A DNA stretch of 64,000 bases from NCBI GenBank assembly GCA_039000515.1, contig JBCFYV010000987.1, positions 62,001 to 126,000 of the forward strand, in the 5' to 3' direction. Below, piece by piece: positions 1-11,582 of this stretch. The stretch comes from Timema cristinae (taxonomy: Eukaryota > Arthropoda > Insecta > Phasmatodea > Timematidae). The notes beneath the pieces were generated by a model that worked only from the letters and a program-made list of their open reading frames with translations, was not told the origin of the DNA and searched no databases. The position numbers and the translations under genes are program-made. The first letter of the stretch is position 1; each line of letters opens with the position of its first letter.

Positions 1-3000
1 GCCATGTGTTACAAACTAGGGAAATGCCATCTTAAGCTAGGTAGCCAAACTATGTATTATTTTATATCTGTACATTATAAATTTTTTAATATACTCAAGT
101 TGTAAAAGTTGGTTACCTTTTAGCTCCTTTAAGCACTGAGTATGCATTTAAACATAGCCTCAATTTTAAGGACCAATCTTATGGCCTTAATTTCCAAAAA
201 GTACACCCATTAAAGCATTAAAGACATCTTCAAAAATCTCAGCGAAAAAAGTACCAAAATGGAAAGTTTTGATACATTTAGTTCCCCTCCCCTCCTCCCC
301 CAACCAAGTAATCCTCTCCCAGGCTACCAGGGTCTTCGAGATTGTTCAAACCATTTCCTTGCTACAATAGCTGTCATTATCTTATTATCTTGCAGTGCTA
401 GTTAATGTGAAACAATATAAAAAATTTAATTTTCATATTCAAGAAAGCTTCTTTGAATTACAGATACACATCGGCTGACTTGCTGCTTGACTTTTTACCA
501 AGAATTCTTTAAAAACTGTAATATCTTAATCATATAACTGCATTAAAGGGCAAATTAAATCATTTAATTAAAAGAGTCAATGTGACACAATTAAATTTGT
601 ATCACCTTTAATAAAATTACTGATCTCCTCCAGTTGAGGCCCGCCTACAAAAATTAATAGAAAACAAAAAAAAATCTAAATTATATCAATGTTTTTTACT
701 TTCCATGCATCCATCTTTATCTCCCCCTCAACGCCTCTTTCTCTCTCTTTTTTTTTGTGACATCCAATAGAAGTTAGTAACTAGCAATCTTTAGTTTAGG
801 TTTTGTAGATATGCGATGCTATGAACAAATCCAAGATCATTTGTATTCGATCCATCTTATAAATTGGATGACCTTGAACATCAAACTGTGTCCTACAATT
901 TTTTGATAGATCCCATCATTTATGTCTAAAATGTATCAATAAGCTACCTTCCTTGGTTCAACTATGGGCATTGCTTATAAAACATGAATATCATACCATA
1001 CATGTCAAGTTACTGTTCCATCGTAGCCCTAGTGTAATACCACACAGACTAACAGAGGTAATTTATTATAGACTAAATCTAGAAAGACTAAGTGTTTATA
1101 TAATGTTCAAAATACATTTAACCTCTGTTATAAGAATGAACAATTTAGAGATAAAAAATAATATTAATTCTAAGATAATCTTACTTATTGAAAGTTCCCT
1201 ATCAACACCACTCTAGTAACAAATCAGCTTAATTATTTTTGTACAGGACCCTAACCAAATTTTCTTTCTGCAACCCAAGGTATGATCAGGTGTAGAGGCG
1301 CTACTCGCTAGGGCGGTTGAGTTTAAACTCTTTTTGATTGTATTACGTACCCCCAGATTAAAATTTACTTCACTTTGTACCCCCAAGTAAAATATGGTTT
1401 GATTTTACATTCTATAAATCTAGGAAGAAAAGAGGAAGAGAGAGAGAGATAACTGGTGTTTTCCAGATCGACATGTTCTATATGTCCGGGTCACTTGTGG
1501 CTTTCCCGTAAAAGTAGTCAACTGAATAAGGCAATCTAAAATATTATAAGAAGGTAAGTAGTACCATTATTTGTTCATGGTTTCTTAGGATTTGTCCCCT
1601 TATTCACACAGAATGTTCTTTTGTCAACAGTAGTTTCATGTATTTAGCATATTGAATTGTGATAATAGTGTTATGTTATAAATATTGCAAATTGTTTGTT
1701 CAGCATATTATTTTAAAACCGTGAACCTGTTGATGATCGAAACAATGTGATTATTATTAAAATAAGATATTGACAATTTAAAATAAAATCAACACGTGTG
1801 TTTATTTGGCTTACAAAATAGTATACAGTCCCCTATCCCTTCAATCGTCACTTCCGTCCAGTTGTTCTAAGATATACAGAGAAACACTATTTTTAAATTA
1901 TTAAGATTGGAAGATATTTAATATATTTGTATAGTTTATACAGCATTGCATAACATAGTAATAAGGCTGCTGGCTCAATTCCAGGTTGTATCTAAAATAT
2001 TTTTTTTTAATACAAATTAATATTAAAATGCCGACAATAAAATGTTTTTGTTCAAGTCTTTATGGCAGTTTAGGTTCCATTTTTTATTTATTAGTAAGTT
2101 TAATAATATACATAATTAAAGAGAAAGGTGATTTGAAAGAGGTGACCCACTCTAGGCCTTGAAGAGCTGAGGCAAAGTGCGAGATTGCAAGTTTATATAC
2201 TAGACCCTAATGGACCCCAGATATGGCTAGGTTAAATTAATTTAAGAAAAATTTCCTTAATAAACATCAACCAACCACCCTTGTGAGCATGCAAACAAAG
2301 GAATAAATCTCATCTTGTCTGTTTTGTGGGGGCTTGAATCGTCTGAACACTGAGGTGTTTTTTTTACCCTAAATGATAGTTTTCCACTTCCACACAAATA
2401 CAAATACATGTTTTCCTAAACTTTATCCTCCTAATAGTTTACTCCACTCTTATGAAATATCTGGACAAGGTATAAAAATTCAGGCACAACACAAAATTTC
2501 TGCTGCCACCTACAATCTCAATAATATTGGTTTGGGATGTTCCTTGTGAGCTTATTAACAAATACATGTTAGGAAGTAATGTGTTTTCTTGCAATCCGCC
2601 TGTTTCATTTAATGAACCCCCTACTTAACGAGGCAGCACTTTCTTTCCTCTAGATTTGAGTGCACCTTCATAGGAGTAAGTCACTATAATCATATCCATG
2701 GACAAAAACACACTACTGACGAAATACTTCAATCAGTACTATTTGTATCTCATTGCATACAACCTTCATAACAACCTAAACAAGACAACTACACAACCAT
2801 TTTTAGCTAAAGATATAACATTAAAATGATCCTCTATCTTGAACAGTACTTGTGCTTATACAATAAATCATATAAACATCCAATGGATGAGATTTTACAT
2901 CCGTTACTGATTCCTTGCCTGTGTTCTGGGCCAGTTTTCTTTATACAAAATCAAATATTTTCCACGACGGCTGGCCTGGCCAGTGCATAACTGCATATGT

Positions 3001-3330
3001 CTTATAATAGAGATGAAATTTTTCCGGGAAATTTATGATTCGGAAATTTCCGCATGTTGGCCTAGGGTAAGGGGGTTTAATATAGAGTTGCCACCAAATA
3101 GCCTAAACCAAACTTCAAAATATGAGTGTGTTAAGAGGACAAGTGGGCTATCATAAGGTTGTAAAGAAATGGGAAGTGGCATTAGGAAGTAGGGGGGATA
3201 AATGTCGGGCCGAACTTAAAATGTATATTAGTATAACTTATTGATGATAAAAAATTGAAGTATATTTTATGAATATTACATAATCGTCTACAAAGGCTCA
3301 ATTCATTTGTTTCTTTACTACTTTTTTTTT
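1..3330. other. AT-rich DNA with no recognised gene
   Basis: I see no supported gene here. Frames are short and scattered; the longest, 953-1216 on the + strand, has low-complexity composition and no recognisable motif. The stretch has T-rich runs, a small hairpin near 3027-3052 (GGAAATT-type arms) and a few tRNA-like B-box words (near 1970) that are too degraded to call. It could contain old transposon relics or intron sequence of a host gene extending outside the window. Confidence 0.5.
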
Positions 3331-3500
3331 AGCACCGCGTCCTTATACCTGTCGGGTTTTATACGCCTAAGTACTAAATTACTTCAATGTGATAGGATGA
3401 GGGAATGTTGAATTTAAGAGAATTGTGCCTCTAAGTGGAAAATTATTTAGGAAAAACCAACCCTTAGTGCACCGAAATGGTATTGACCACTGGCTCCCCT
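3331..3500 (-). repeat. SINE type 2 fragment
   Basis: On the + strand this starts AGCACCGCGTCC and TATACC.GTCGGGTTTTATACGC, the degraded form of the 3' end shared by all SINEs in the window. The body (TTGAATTTAAGAGAATTGTGCC, then TTAGGAAAAACC) matches the copies at 22,590 and 54,560. The element therefore reads on the minus strand. The tRNA-like head is weak here. Boundaries are approximate. Confidence 0.65.
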
Positions 3501-5025
3501 GTCATCGCAATCTAGTCATTTCCGAGAGTAGTGCGGTAGACGTGCGTGGGCGTGTCCATTGAAGTTTGTATGATGATGTTTTTGGTGTTAACACCCTAAG
3601 AAGAAATAATCTTAAGTATAAACATTGACATTTGGGATAGTCTATATCATCGATTACATTTAGTTCCATTTAATCAGTTTAAATTAATTTACAGAAAAAT
3701 CATTGTCAATTTTAGTTTAGTTTAGAAAATTTTCCTGGAAAAAATATAGAGAAATTTCTGTTCACATTTCAACATATAAACTAACTTAAGACAGACAGTG
3801 CCACTATCATCCAGTCCCCGCAATTAATGATTTAACAAGTTGAAAGGGTAAACCCCCAATTTCTCCAATAATACATTTTTTGCCCTGAGTCAGGAATAAC
3901 CTGGACCCCTGGTTCATTAGCAGACATGTTACCCTAACTGAGCTAAGGTTTCAGATCCAATTAAATTGATATGGCTATAGAAAATAATTTAATATTTCAC
4001 TTAAAAACTTTAAATGCTGTTACATCGTTAAACCAATATAACCGTTTCTTATTATTTGAATCAATCCCTTTGATCCCGAAAGAGTTTAGAAATGCGCTCA
4101 AAAGCTTGGTGGATTCATATACCGAGATCTGGATTCCGGAAGTGGATGCTGGCTTTGAGAATCTGAAGGATTACAAACCGGCTAACAGAGCTGGATTTAT
4201 CAAGTGACTGGGGCACGTTAATGAATTTGAAAAGTATATATATTTTAAACCAAATATATGGTATATGAAGTCACAGAGTATTAACACCTGTCACTCTGAA
4301 TTTAATTATTATTTCAATTCATATTTTCAATATGGTATTAATGGCTATTATGGGGTGGATCTAAGATTGCATTTAAAAGGATACTTTTTTAATCATCATT
4401 TAATACCAAAATATTAATATGAGGAGGGTTGCACTACAATAAAAGATTTGTTATTCATGCATTAGTTAAATTTTTCTGTAGCTCCTAATTTGGTGGACTA
4501 TGAAATAACATGTTACACACTTATATTCTGAATTTAATAATTATTACCCAATGTGCAGAATGACAACCTATATAAAGTCGCAAAAATTTCCATTTAATGC
4601 TAAACCCCAACCCCCAAAACTATATTATTCAATTCCTGAAATCTAATATAAATATATTTAAAGGCAATCAACTTTATATTTTGATCATATAGGCCTACGC
4701 ATAAAAAAAATATGTATTACTTTAACTAGCAAATTTCATCAACAGAATCCAAACTAGTTTTAAAGTATACAAGATTCATGTTCCTCAGAGTAAATTGGGA
4801 AAATTAAAATAATAGACCACTAGCATAAATAATTTTGCAACACATTACCAACTTCACTTATAATTCATTTCTTTCCTTTAAATTATCCCTTCAAGTGTCG
4901 ATATTTCCTCATTTCAATCATGTGTGAATTAATAGTGAATGCTTAAGAGAAAAGATGTTAGAACCTAATTATAAATACGTTTCAACTGAATGTTTGGTTG
5001 CTTATTATTTATGTATTATTATCTA
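3501..5025. other. AT-rich DNA, one unrecognised 78-codon frame
   Basis: The only notable frame is 3971-4207 (+), 78 codons, of ordinary mixed composition and not low complexity. I recognise no family in it, and no promoter or intron signal stands out. It may be chance. The rest is AT-rich with nothing recognised. Confidence 0.35.
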
Positions 5026-5164
5026 TTAGCACCATGCGTCTTTACTACCGATCGGTTAATACGCACTTTACGCTCAAGATTAATGGAAGGGTGATTGTTC
5101 GAGATAAAGGTAGGAACCTACAGTTTAACGTAGGAATCCGAACCACGGTGGAGGCCTGGCATTG
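5026..5164 (-). repeat. SINE type 1, 3' half only
   Basis: The + strand carries AGCACCATGCGTC, a degraded ACCCGTTCGGGT palindrome and TACGCAC, then ATGGAAGGGTGATTGT and the block CCTACAGTTTAACGTAGGAATCCGAACCACGG followed by GGAGGCCTGGCATT. This matches the full copies at 15,737 and 56,116. The copy stops at GGCCTGGCATT, so the tRNA-like head is missing. That is a 5' truncation of the kind expected from target-primed reverse transcription. Confidence 0.8.
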
Positions 5165-5950
5165 TTGGTGCTTAACTAAAACTCAGAATGATGCGCTAAG
5201 AGTTCCAACTGAGAAACCTAATCTAAAATTGTAACATGCATCATCTTTAAGAATTTACAGTAAAACATATGCTTATTGCACCATATATTTCATGTATCAC
5301 GACAGTACCTAAACTTTAATTCAATTTTGGTATCTTTATAAAGTCTCTCGTCAAAATTTACGATTTCAGAATACAATGTTTTTTATGTTTTTATTCCTAT
5401 AATCTAACCTGAATTGTCTAAGGAATGGAATCATCCTGTTACTTTGCAATTCCATTCCAGAGAGAGTAAAGTTTGTTCATTTAAACCAATCTGGTCTTGC
5501 ATACAATTAATAAAATCAATAATAGTAAATAAATATAATAGAAAAAAATCATGTAAATCTCCTTTTAACGTACTCTTATTTCTTTATGCTTGGGGTTGAA
5601 TTTATTGAACACAGTGTTATTTCTACATAGACTCATTGGGTCTCTGATAGGTAAAAGGGTCAATTTTATATACATACTTTACATTTTGTTACAATTTAAT
5701 TTAATTTAAAGACACTAAATATATACCCATAACAGTATAAACAGTGTGCAACCTAATAAGTAGAATGTTAAAATATATTTTAAATGTATAATTTTATTAA
5801 AATCGTTGTCAAAAACTCATGAAATAATATTCATAAATTACTGTCTCATTGTTGAGAATAATTATCTTGCGTACTTAGCCTTCATTATAGATGAGTGTAA
5901 TCTATATTAAAAGCATGTGTTAAGACAAAATGGTATATATATTTCACATC
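5165..5950. other. AT-rich DNA, nothing recognised
   Basis: No frame, RNA gene or repeat could be supported. The small frame at 5414-5599 has no recognisable motif. Confidence 0.4.
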
Positions 5951-5952
5951 AT

Positions 5953-6110
5953 GGGCATGGCGGCTCGTACTAAAATTAGTGGGGGTGCTGCTCCAGAAAA
6001 ATTTTAGCCTTTGTTTTTAAATTTGTGTAAAAGGAAAAAAAAACATGTATACAAAAAGAAATTTATTCCGAATCTTGATAAAATCTTAACAAAAAAGAAC
6101 TTTTTTACTT
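5953..6110 (+). mobile_element. Possible left end of a hAT-type MITE
   Basis: The segment beginning GGCATGGCGGCTCGTAC followed by GGGGGTGCTGCTCC resembles the left end of the well-supported hAT MITE at 19,660 (CAGTGGCGGCTCGTC, then GGAGGGCGCAGCC), with the AT-rich sequence behind it also loosely alike. I could not find a matching right end or an 8-bp duplication within the next kilobase, so this may be a truncated relic. Confidence 0.3.
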
Positions 6111-6737
6111 ACCTTCACTCAAATTGTTTTACAGTTAGAGCTTGATCTATTCATTTTTAAATGAAAACCATTCTATTTGTTAATTTGCTCAAAAAGTTTC
6201 AATAATTAATCTCTTAGATCCTCTGGATGAAAATTGAGGAAATTTTTCTCCATTGAAATTACGCAATCACATTTTGTCCTTTCTGTTAAATAAAAAACCG
6301 AAAAAAAATGAATCAAATAGAATAGATGGAAGCAGAAAATTAATCTAATACTACACTCTTTTACACCGTTTATCACATTCATGAATATGGAACCAACGGT
6401 TTTTAAGCACAACACACGCTGATTAAAATAACATCCTTCCACCATCACAGGGCCAAAGCCGGCACTGTGAAGCAACATGTTTCTCTCAACCTGCAGTCCC
6501 GCCTTTCCTCCCCACCCCCCTCTATGTGCGCGATGCGCCACAAACAGTCAAACACCATGTCTCAGGCACTGTTAAGCGCACATTCCATACAGAGATTGTT
6601 ATCTTTTTCATAAACTGGGGGATGGCTAATGAAAACTGTTTATAAGCTTAAAGGAATATATATTTACTAACAAAAATCAAGAAAGGAATTTAAAGATAAA
6701 AGGACTCATTATATTAAATGTTAATTTTAGGGGCAAT

Positions 6738-7100
6738 TCCCTATTATTAAAAATATTAAAAGGTTTTTTTTTGTTTTTTCCAAAATAATAGTACACCCTT
6801 TTTCATTTTTTGGTTTTGCAAACATTTATTTTAAGTTTTTATAGTTAAAAACGAGGTTAAAATAATTTTTTGTGATTTTTTCTTAAACCCACATTTAGTA
6901 TAAAAACTGGAAAATTTTCTCAAAAAAGTTTTTTTTTGGTTTTTTAATTCCTTTTATTATGATAAGCTTGAGCCCCGTCCTTGCTGTAAACGATTTTTTT
7001 CGAATTTTTTGAAATTGAAAAAGTTTTACTATTTCCATTGATTTAAACGGGACGTGATTACGGATATTTTACTCTGTAAAACGCGAGTACATAATTGTTC
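6738..7100 (+). repeat. T-rich diverged copy of the MITE right half
   Basis: This block is collinear with 7645-8005, the right half of the MITE at 7252-8077. Shared anchors are CTATTATTAAAAATATTAAAAG, GCAAACATTTATTTTAAGTTT, TTATGATAAGCTTGA, CCTTGCTGTAAACGATTT and ACGTGATTACGGATAT. Differences in this copy are mostly towards longer T or A runs. It lies outside the MITE's inverted ends, so it is a relic of a related element or a local duplication. Confidence 0.7.
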
Positions 7101-7251
7101 ACAAACTTTCCCATAATAATAAATAATCATAGCATTCCTTGTACAAAGACATTGCTTCCTCCATAAAACAATCTACTTCAATATCAAATCCCTCCTTCCG
7201 AGAACATGACAACAACCCTTTGGTCTTAAGTGAAATAAATTAACATTCTAA

Positions 7252-8077
7252 AGGCCCCGATACAGAATCCGTATCCGTAGGTCCGTAGTCCGTGCTCAGT
7301 AAGAAATCGATGCCACAATATCAGATTGCTCTGGCCACTGAGTCCTTATTCATAAGTCCTTACTCCGTAGAAGTTGCCCAACTTTAACTTTCTACGGACT
7401 AGTTTATACGGACTACCATTAACAGCCGAGTAAATAAGTGCATGCGAATTGAAATAAAAGAACGATGGCAGTGAGAGGATCTGTCGCTATGGAAACATAT
7501 ACAAAATGAAAATATGCTACACGTGGAGTTATTTCAGAAACATTTTTCTAAAAATCTTAACGCCCCAGGAAAAGTGGCTTTTGTGAAAATGTTTTCTGAG
7601 AAATAACAAGTTCTCAGAAATATTGGCTTTGCTTTTGTAGGGTCAATACACCTATTATTAAAAATATTAAAAGTGCTTGTTTTGTTTTGTTCCAAAATAC
7701 TAGTACATCCGTTTTGCATTTTCCGGTTATTGCAAACATTTATTTTAAGTTTGATAGTTAAAATCGATCGAGTTATAAATATATTTCTTGTGATTGTACT
7801 TAACCTACATTCTAGTATATACTGGAAGTTTTCTCAAAAAAGATGTTTTTGGTTTATTTAATACTTACTATTATGATAAGCTTGATGCTCGATCCTTGCT
7901 GTAAACGATTTTCTTTCGAATTTTTTGATTCGATAATGTCTCTTACTAGTATCCATTGATTGAAACTGTCACGTGATTACGGATATTGACTCTGTAATCG
8001 CGAGTAGAATTTTCTATGGAATAGGAACACGGAGAACGGACTATGGACCTACGGATATGGAGTATGTATCGGGACCT
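7252..8077. mobile_element. Harbinger-like MITE, 826 bp, TSD TAA
   Basis: The element is bounded by inverted repeats of about 48 bp. The left end begins AGGCCCCGATACAG and contains ATCCGTAGGTCCGTAGTCCG. The right end read on the minus strand begins AGGTCCCGATACAT and contains ATCCGTAGGTCCATAGTCCG. It is flanked by TAA at 7249-7251 and TAA at 8078-8080. A 3-bp TAA duplication is typical of PIF/Harbinger elements. No transposase frame remains, so it is non-autonomous. A second copy of the right end lies at 63,628-63,731, also followed by TAA. Confidence 0.8.
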
Positions 8078-8080
8078 TAA

Positions 8081-8695
8081 CCTGTTCTCTAGCGGGGAAG
8101 ATACAGGTTGTATCCGAATAGTCTACTTCACGCGCCGTCGACCCTTGACGTTTACTTGATAGTTGCATTCGCAATCACGTGATCAAGTGTAGATCCGTTC
8201 GAATAGTCACGAAAGGTGGTAATGCGCCCCTCACACTCCCTTAAGTCCAATGGCAACAGCAACTTACCCTTGACACGCCGTAAATGCGGTGTTTGATCGG
8301 CAATTGTTTAATTTTTCATCTGCTGGAGAGAGAGAGCTCTTAGAGTAATGTGAGCTTTTATAACGTACGTTAAATATTCCGGTTGTTTTGTAGTGTTGTA
8401 AAGTTGTATTGTGTTGGATAGTTAAGATAATTTGTTATGTGCAGTGAAAATAAGTCACCACAAATCTGTAAGTGGCCTACGATCATTCGGGCTCATAGAT
8501 AATGTTTAAAATAGTTTCTAATATCATTGGTAGGAAGCAGCACTGCGGATTCAAGGGTATGAAAAGTATATTTTGCTGTCCATATAGTATGTTGCAGTCT
8601 TCGAGCTCAAGTGCGTGTAGAGTGTAAAGTCATCAAATCTGCATCAAGTCAAGTATACTTGACTATTTGGATACAACCACATTTTCTATTATATC
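8081..8695. other. CpG-richer unique DNA with a weak exon-like signal
   Basis: This stretch is less AT-rich than its surroundings and contains several CpG-bearing words (GCGCCGTCGACC, GACACGCCGTAAATGCGG) and an AATCACGTGATCAAG palindromic region. A short ATG frame at 8437-8467 runs straight into CTGTAAGT, a good splice-donor word. No acceptor or second exon was found, so I call no gene. Confidence 0.3.
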
Positions 8696-8980
8696 TGTTG
8701 AGTTAAATACAAGCATACCAGCTTTTATTTCTTCACTTTGCTGCTATTTATTTTATCAGCCGTTAAACCAGTCTATATTACTGATTGAATTTTGTCTGAT
8801 AACTACCGAAATTAATTAATCACTCTGGAGATCACAAACACATGGTTTAACATTATAGGTCTGTTAAACGCAACTGAAAAAACAACCCACGTGGCACGCA
8901 TGCGCAGCAACACAATATAACCGAGACAGGACAACAACTACATATGTCTCATCATAGTCAAGAACTAAATAATGTCAACA
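8696..8980 (-). repeat. Copia copy D, 3' LTR (285 bp)
   Basis: Read on the minus strand this begins TGTTGACATTATTTAG and ends ACTCAACA, with perfect 6-bp inverted ends TGTTGA/TCAACA. It aligns along its whole length with the 5' LTR of copia copy E at 39,175-39,460, at roughly 90% identity by eye. It lies just downstream, on the minus strand, of the copia RNase H frame, as expected for a 3' LTR. A purine-rich GGGAGTG precedes it. Confidence 0.88.
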
Positions 8981-9041
8981 CTCCCAATTATGTATATCTG
9001 TCTCTCAAACCAACCTTGCTTCGCAAGTAATTAAATTGATG

Positions 9042-9830
9042 CTATGGCAGAGGCTTTGTAAGAGCATCTGCAAGTTGTTCTTTGGATTCAATATACCTTA
9101 TATCAATATCGCCACGTTCATAGACATCCCGTACAAAGTGTAAACGAACATCAATATGCTTAGTTTTTCGGTGGTACTCGGGATTATTCGTCAATTTAAT
9201 TGCTGATTGGTTATCTACGTACATTGGGACCTTATCACATTTCAAACCCAATTCACAATTAATTCTACGTAGCCATATAGCCTCCTTTGTTCCATTAGAC
9301 AATGCAATGTACTTAGCTTCTGTTGATGAAAGTGTGACCACGCTTTGTCACTCAGAGGACCAAGAAATAGCACCCCCATTTAACAAAAATACAAATCCAC
9401 TGCATCTGTAAAACCTCTCAATGTAGCGCTACTCCCACTGTCTCCATAAGCAATCCCATAATCATTTGTTCATCTTAAATAACGGAGGATCTTCTTAACA
9501 ACCTCCAGTGATCATGCCCATAGTTAGTTAAAAATTAGCCACATATTCAATATCAAGATGAATGACTTTTGCAGTGAAAAGAAGAGAACCAATTGCCTCA
9601 CGATATGGCACATATTGTAGTTTCTTCTTTTCTTCTTCATCTCTTGAACTCTGTCATTGGCTTAAGTGTAATCCAGGTTCAGCTGGAACAGTTGACGACT
9701 TCGCATCTTCCATACAGAATCTTCGTAGTGTTTTCTGGATGTGTGCACTCTGACTAATTTTTATAGTGTGTTTTTCCAGATTTAGTTCAATTTCAAGGCC
9801 GATGAAATGCTTTCCCCTTCACTCACGAAA
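9042..9830 (-). pseudogene. pol: Copia copy D: end of reverse transcriptase and RNase H
   Basis: The open frame 9042-9341 is the C-terminal RNase H of a Ty1/copia polyprotein: LSSTEAKYIALS, KEAIWLRR, DNQSAIKLTNNPEYH, RTKHID-type KTKHIDVR and ALTKPLP. Upstream on the minus strand (9342-9830) the same protein continues with stops and shifts: GKHFIGLEIEL, then VPYREAIGSLLF, which is the connection region after the YVDD box. It breaks at about 9830, where the hAT element begins. Further parts lie at 19,279-19,651 and 20,639-21,030. About 110 codons around the RT active site are missing at the hAT junction. Confidence 0.85.
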
Positions 9831-10001
9831 CAATAAACTCGCCCGGCAAGGCTTGCTGGCTACTACTCTTATCTCCACTCACAATCAGTCGCGCTTTCTT
9901 GACGTGTAGTGAAGTTTCACAAGTTACTGTCTATTTTGGAGGCTTTGTTTTTTGTTGAGCGTGAATTGTACCGTTGCTTGCGTCTTTTATGTGAATAAAA
10001 A

Positions 10002-10796
10002 ATGAGCGGAAACTCAAAGAAACGCAAAATTGAAAATTAAACAGAATCTACAAGGAAAGCTGGGAGACCGACTATTTTTAAATTTCTAACAACAGTGGGA
10101 AGCTATAGCGTTAGGTATGCATGCAAATTGTGTTTATACTGAAGGAGTAAATTGTTAAACGACTTTACTCAACAATTCACGAGAACAAGTATGCAACATA
10201 TAAGGAAGAAGCTTAACACGCACTGGTTGCAGACTTTAAAAATAAATTAAAACCGGTATGGCTAGTAAAGTCTTACAAAATCAGTCATCTTCTCTGTATG
10301 CCTCCTAAGCAGTGTTGCTTGAGCTTGCCAAGGGCAAAAAAACAACCCTTCACTGAAGGCATTCGGTTAAAAAGTGTGCTATGAAAATGGAAAAGGCTTT
10401 TGGAGATGCTAAATGGTTGAGAAATTTGAATCAGTGCCACTTTCCAACCAAACTGTCCAAAGAAGGGTCATTGATATGGAAGAAAAAGTAGAAAAATCGC
10501 TGATTAGATTGGTTAAAGAAAGCACGCATTTCTCTCTATGCCTTGATGAAGGCAGTGACCAGTCAGATGTCAGTCAGCTATTGATATATATACGCAACAC
10601 CTTCGAAACCTTCAGCAGTAAAGAGGAGCTATTTGATGTCTGTTCTCTTCAAGGAACAACAAAAGGGAGGGACATTTGTGATGTTGTTAAGAAAGCTGTT
10701 AATAAAGCTGTTAAGAAAACTGTTGACAAAGTTGGAGCCTTCAGTAAATGTTCAGCCATTGTGACAGATGGAGCGCCAGCAATGACAGGGGAGAAG
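10002..10796 (+). pseudogene. hAT transposase, 5' part (ZBED/GTF2IRD2-like)
   Basis: The start at 10,002 gives MSGNSKKRKIEN followed by a stop, then a degraded BED-finger-like region (VRYACKLC). The open piece 10,413-10,796 is the start of the hAT catalytic region: SLCLDEGSDQSD, which holds an acidic residue expected of the hAT triad, and CSAIVTDGAPAMTGEK. Proteins of this type are common in animal genomes as hAT-derived genes. Here early stops and shifts show it is dead. The frame is cut after GEK by the 5' LTR of copy A; the protein resumes at 17,862. Confidence 0.85.
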
Positions 10797-11582
10797 TGTA
10801 ATTTAATTGATTGATTGATTGATTGATTTGCCCCTGAAAAGTATGTGAAAGCATTAGCAATAATATCGTTCTAATTTTATAAACGTATTTAATTTTATTT
10901 AAATTATGTAGTATATTAAATGGCGCTTAAAGCACTTCTTCTTCTAAGAAGGCAAAAGCCACTGATCAGTGACGTCATCACGTGACACCAGCCAAGTCAG
11001 GTTGACAATTTAAAATAATAACTTCCTCTTCTCGAAGGTTCGAAGAGAGATTTTAAAATGAAACTTGAGTCAGTTTCCGGCTCTCGGACCTTCTAGTAAA
11101 ACCAAGATGTTTTTGTCTTGTATTTTGTTTTTCTAAACTAAACCTTCTCGAAGCTTCCATGAGCAATGGATGTATATGAAGGATGGTGCAATGTAAGGGC
11201 AGTTGGTGTCCAAAACTGACAGAACTCACTTGGGCACTTGGCGTCCAGCAACACCTATCCGCGCTCATACAATAGGCCGCGTATATATTTCAACGACATG
11301 ATCTATTTTCTCATTAAATAAACAGAGATTCAGAAATAAAAAACATGTCAAAATAATAAGTGTGTATTATTAATTATAATTCTTTAATTGGCGCTCGATC
11401 ACGGGGCTATAAATACCAATTAATTCACCACATCAAAAAACCGTATCGATTTAATTAGTGCTCGACCACGGGGCAATTACCAGCTAATTAAACGGTGTAA
11501 CTTCAATCGACGCTCAACGTGCTGAACCAGAACATCACAATTGGCGCACAACGTAGGGACCCCGTAATTCCAGAACATTTCA
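10797..11582 (+). repeat. Copy A 5' LTR (786 bp)
   Basis: The LTR begins TGTAATTTAATTGATTG and ends CATTTCA. It is 16 bp longer than its partner at 17,088 because of extra GATT units near the start. It carries TGACGTCA (10,970-10,977) directly followed by ATCACGTGA, a three-unit heat-shock element at 11,029-11,041 (TTCTCGAAGGTTC) and another at 11,145-11,157 (TTCTCGAAGCTTC). Near the 3' side it has a block absent from copy B, with several primer-site-like modules of the form TTGGCGC..GA.CACGGGG (11,388; 11,455; 11,507; 11,540). Confidence 0.92.
11029..11157 (+). promoter_or_regulatory. Heat-shock-type elements in copy A LTR
   Basis: Two clusters fit the heat-shock factor consensus of inverted nGAAn units. 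One is TTCTCGAAGGTTC at 11,029-11,041, with a partial fourth unit after it. The other is TTCTCGAAGCTTC at 11,145-11,157. Both have counterparts at the same place in copy B. In B the second cluster is a perfect four-unit site, while the first has one mismatch. Function is inferred from the motif only. Confidence 0.6.

Noticed and set aside
3971..4207. 78-codon frame as a host gene
   Set aside because: No motif, no introns, no promoter; kept only as a note in the region entry.
6206..6541. 111-codon minus-strand frame
   Set aside because: No recognisable motif; it lies in a region of hAT-like and T-rich repeats.
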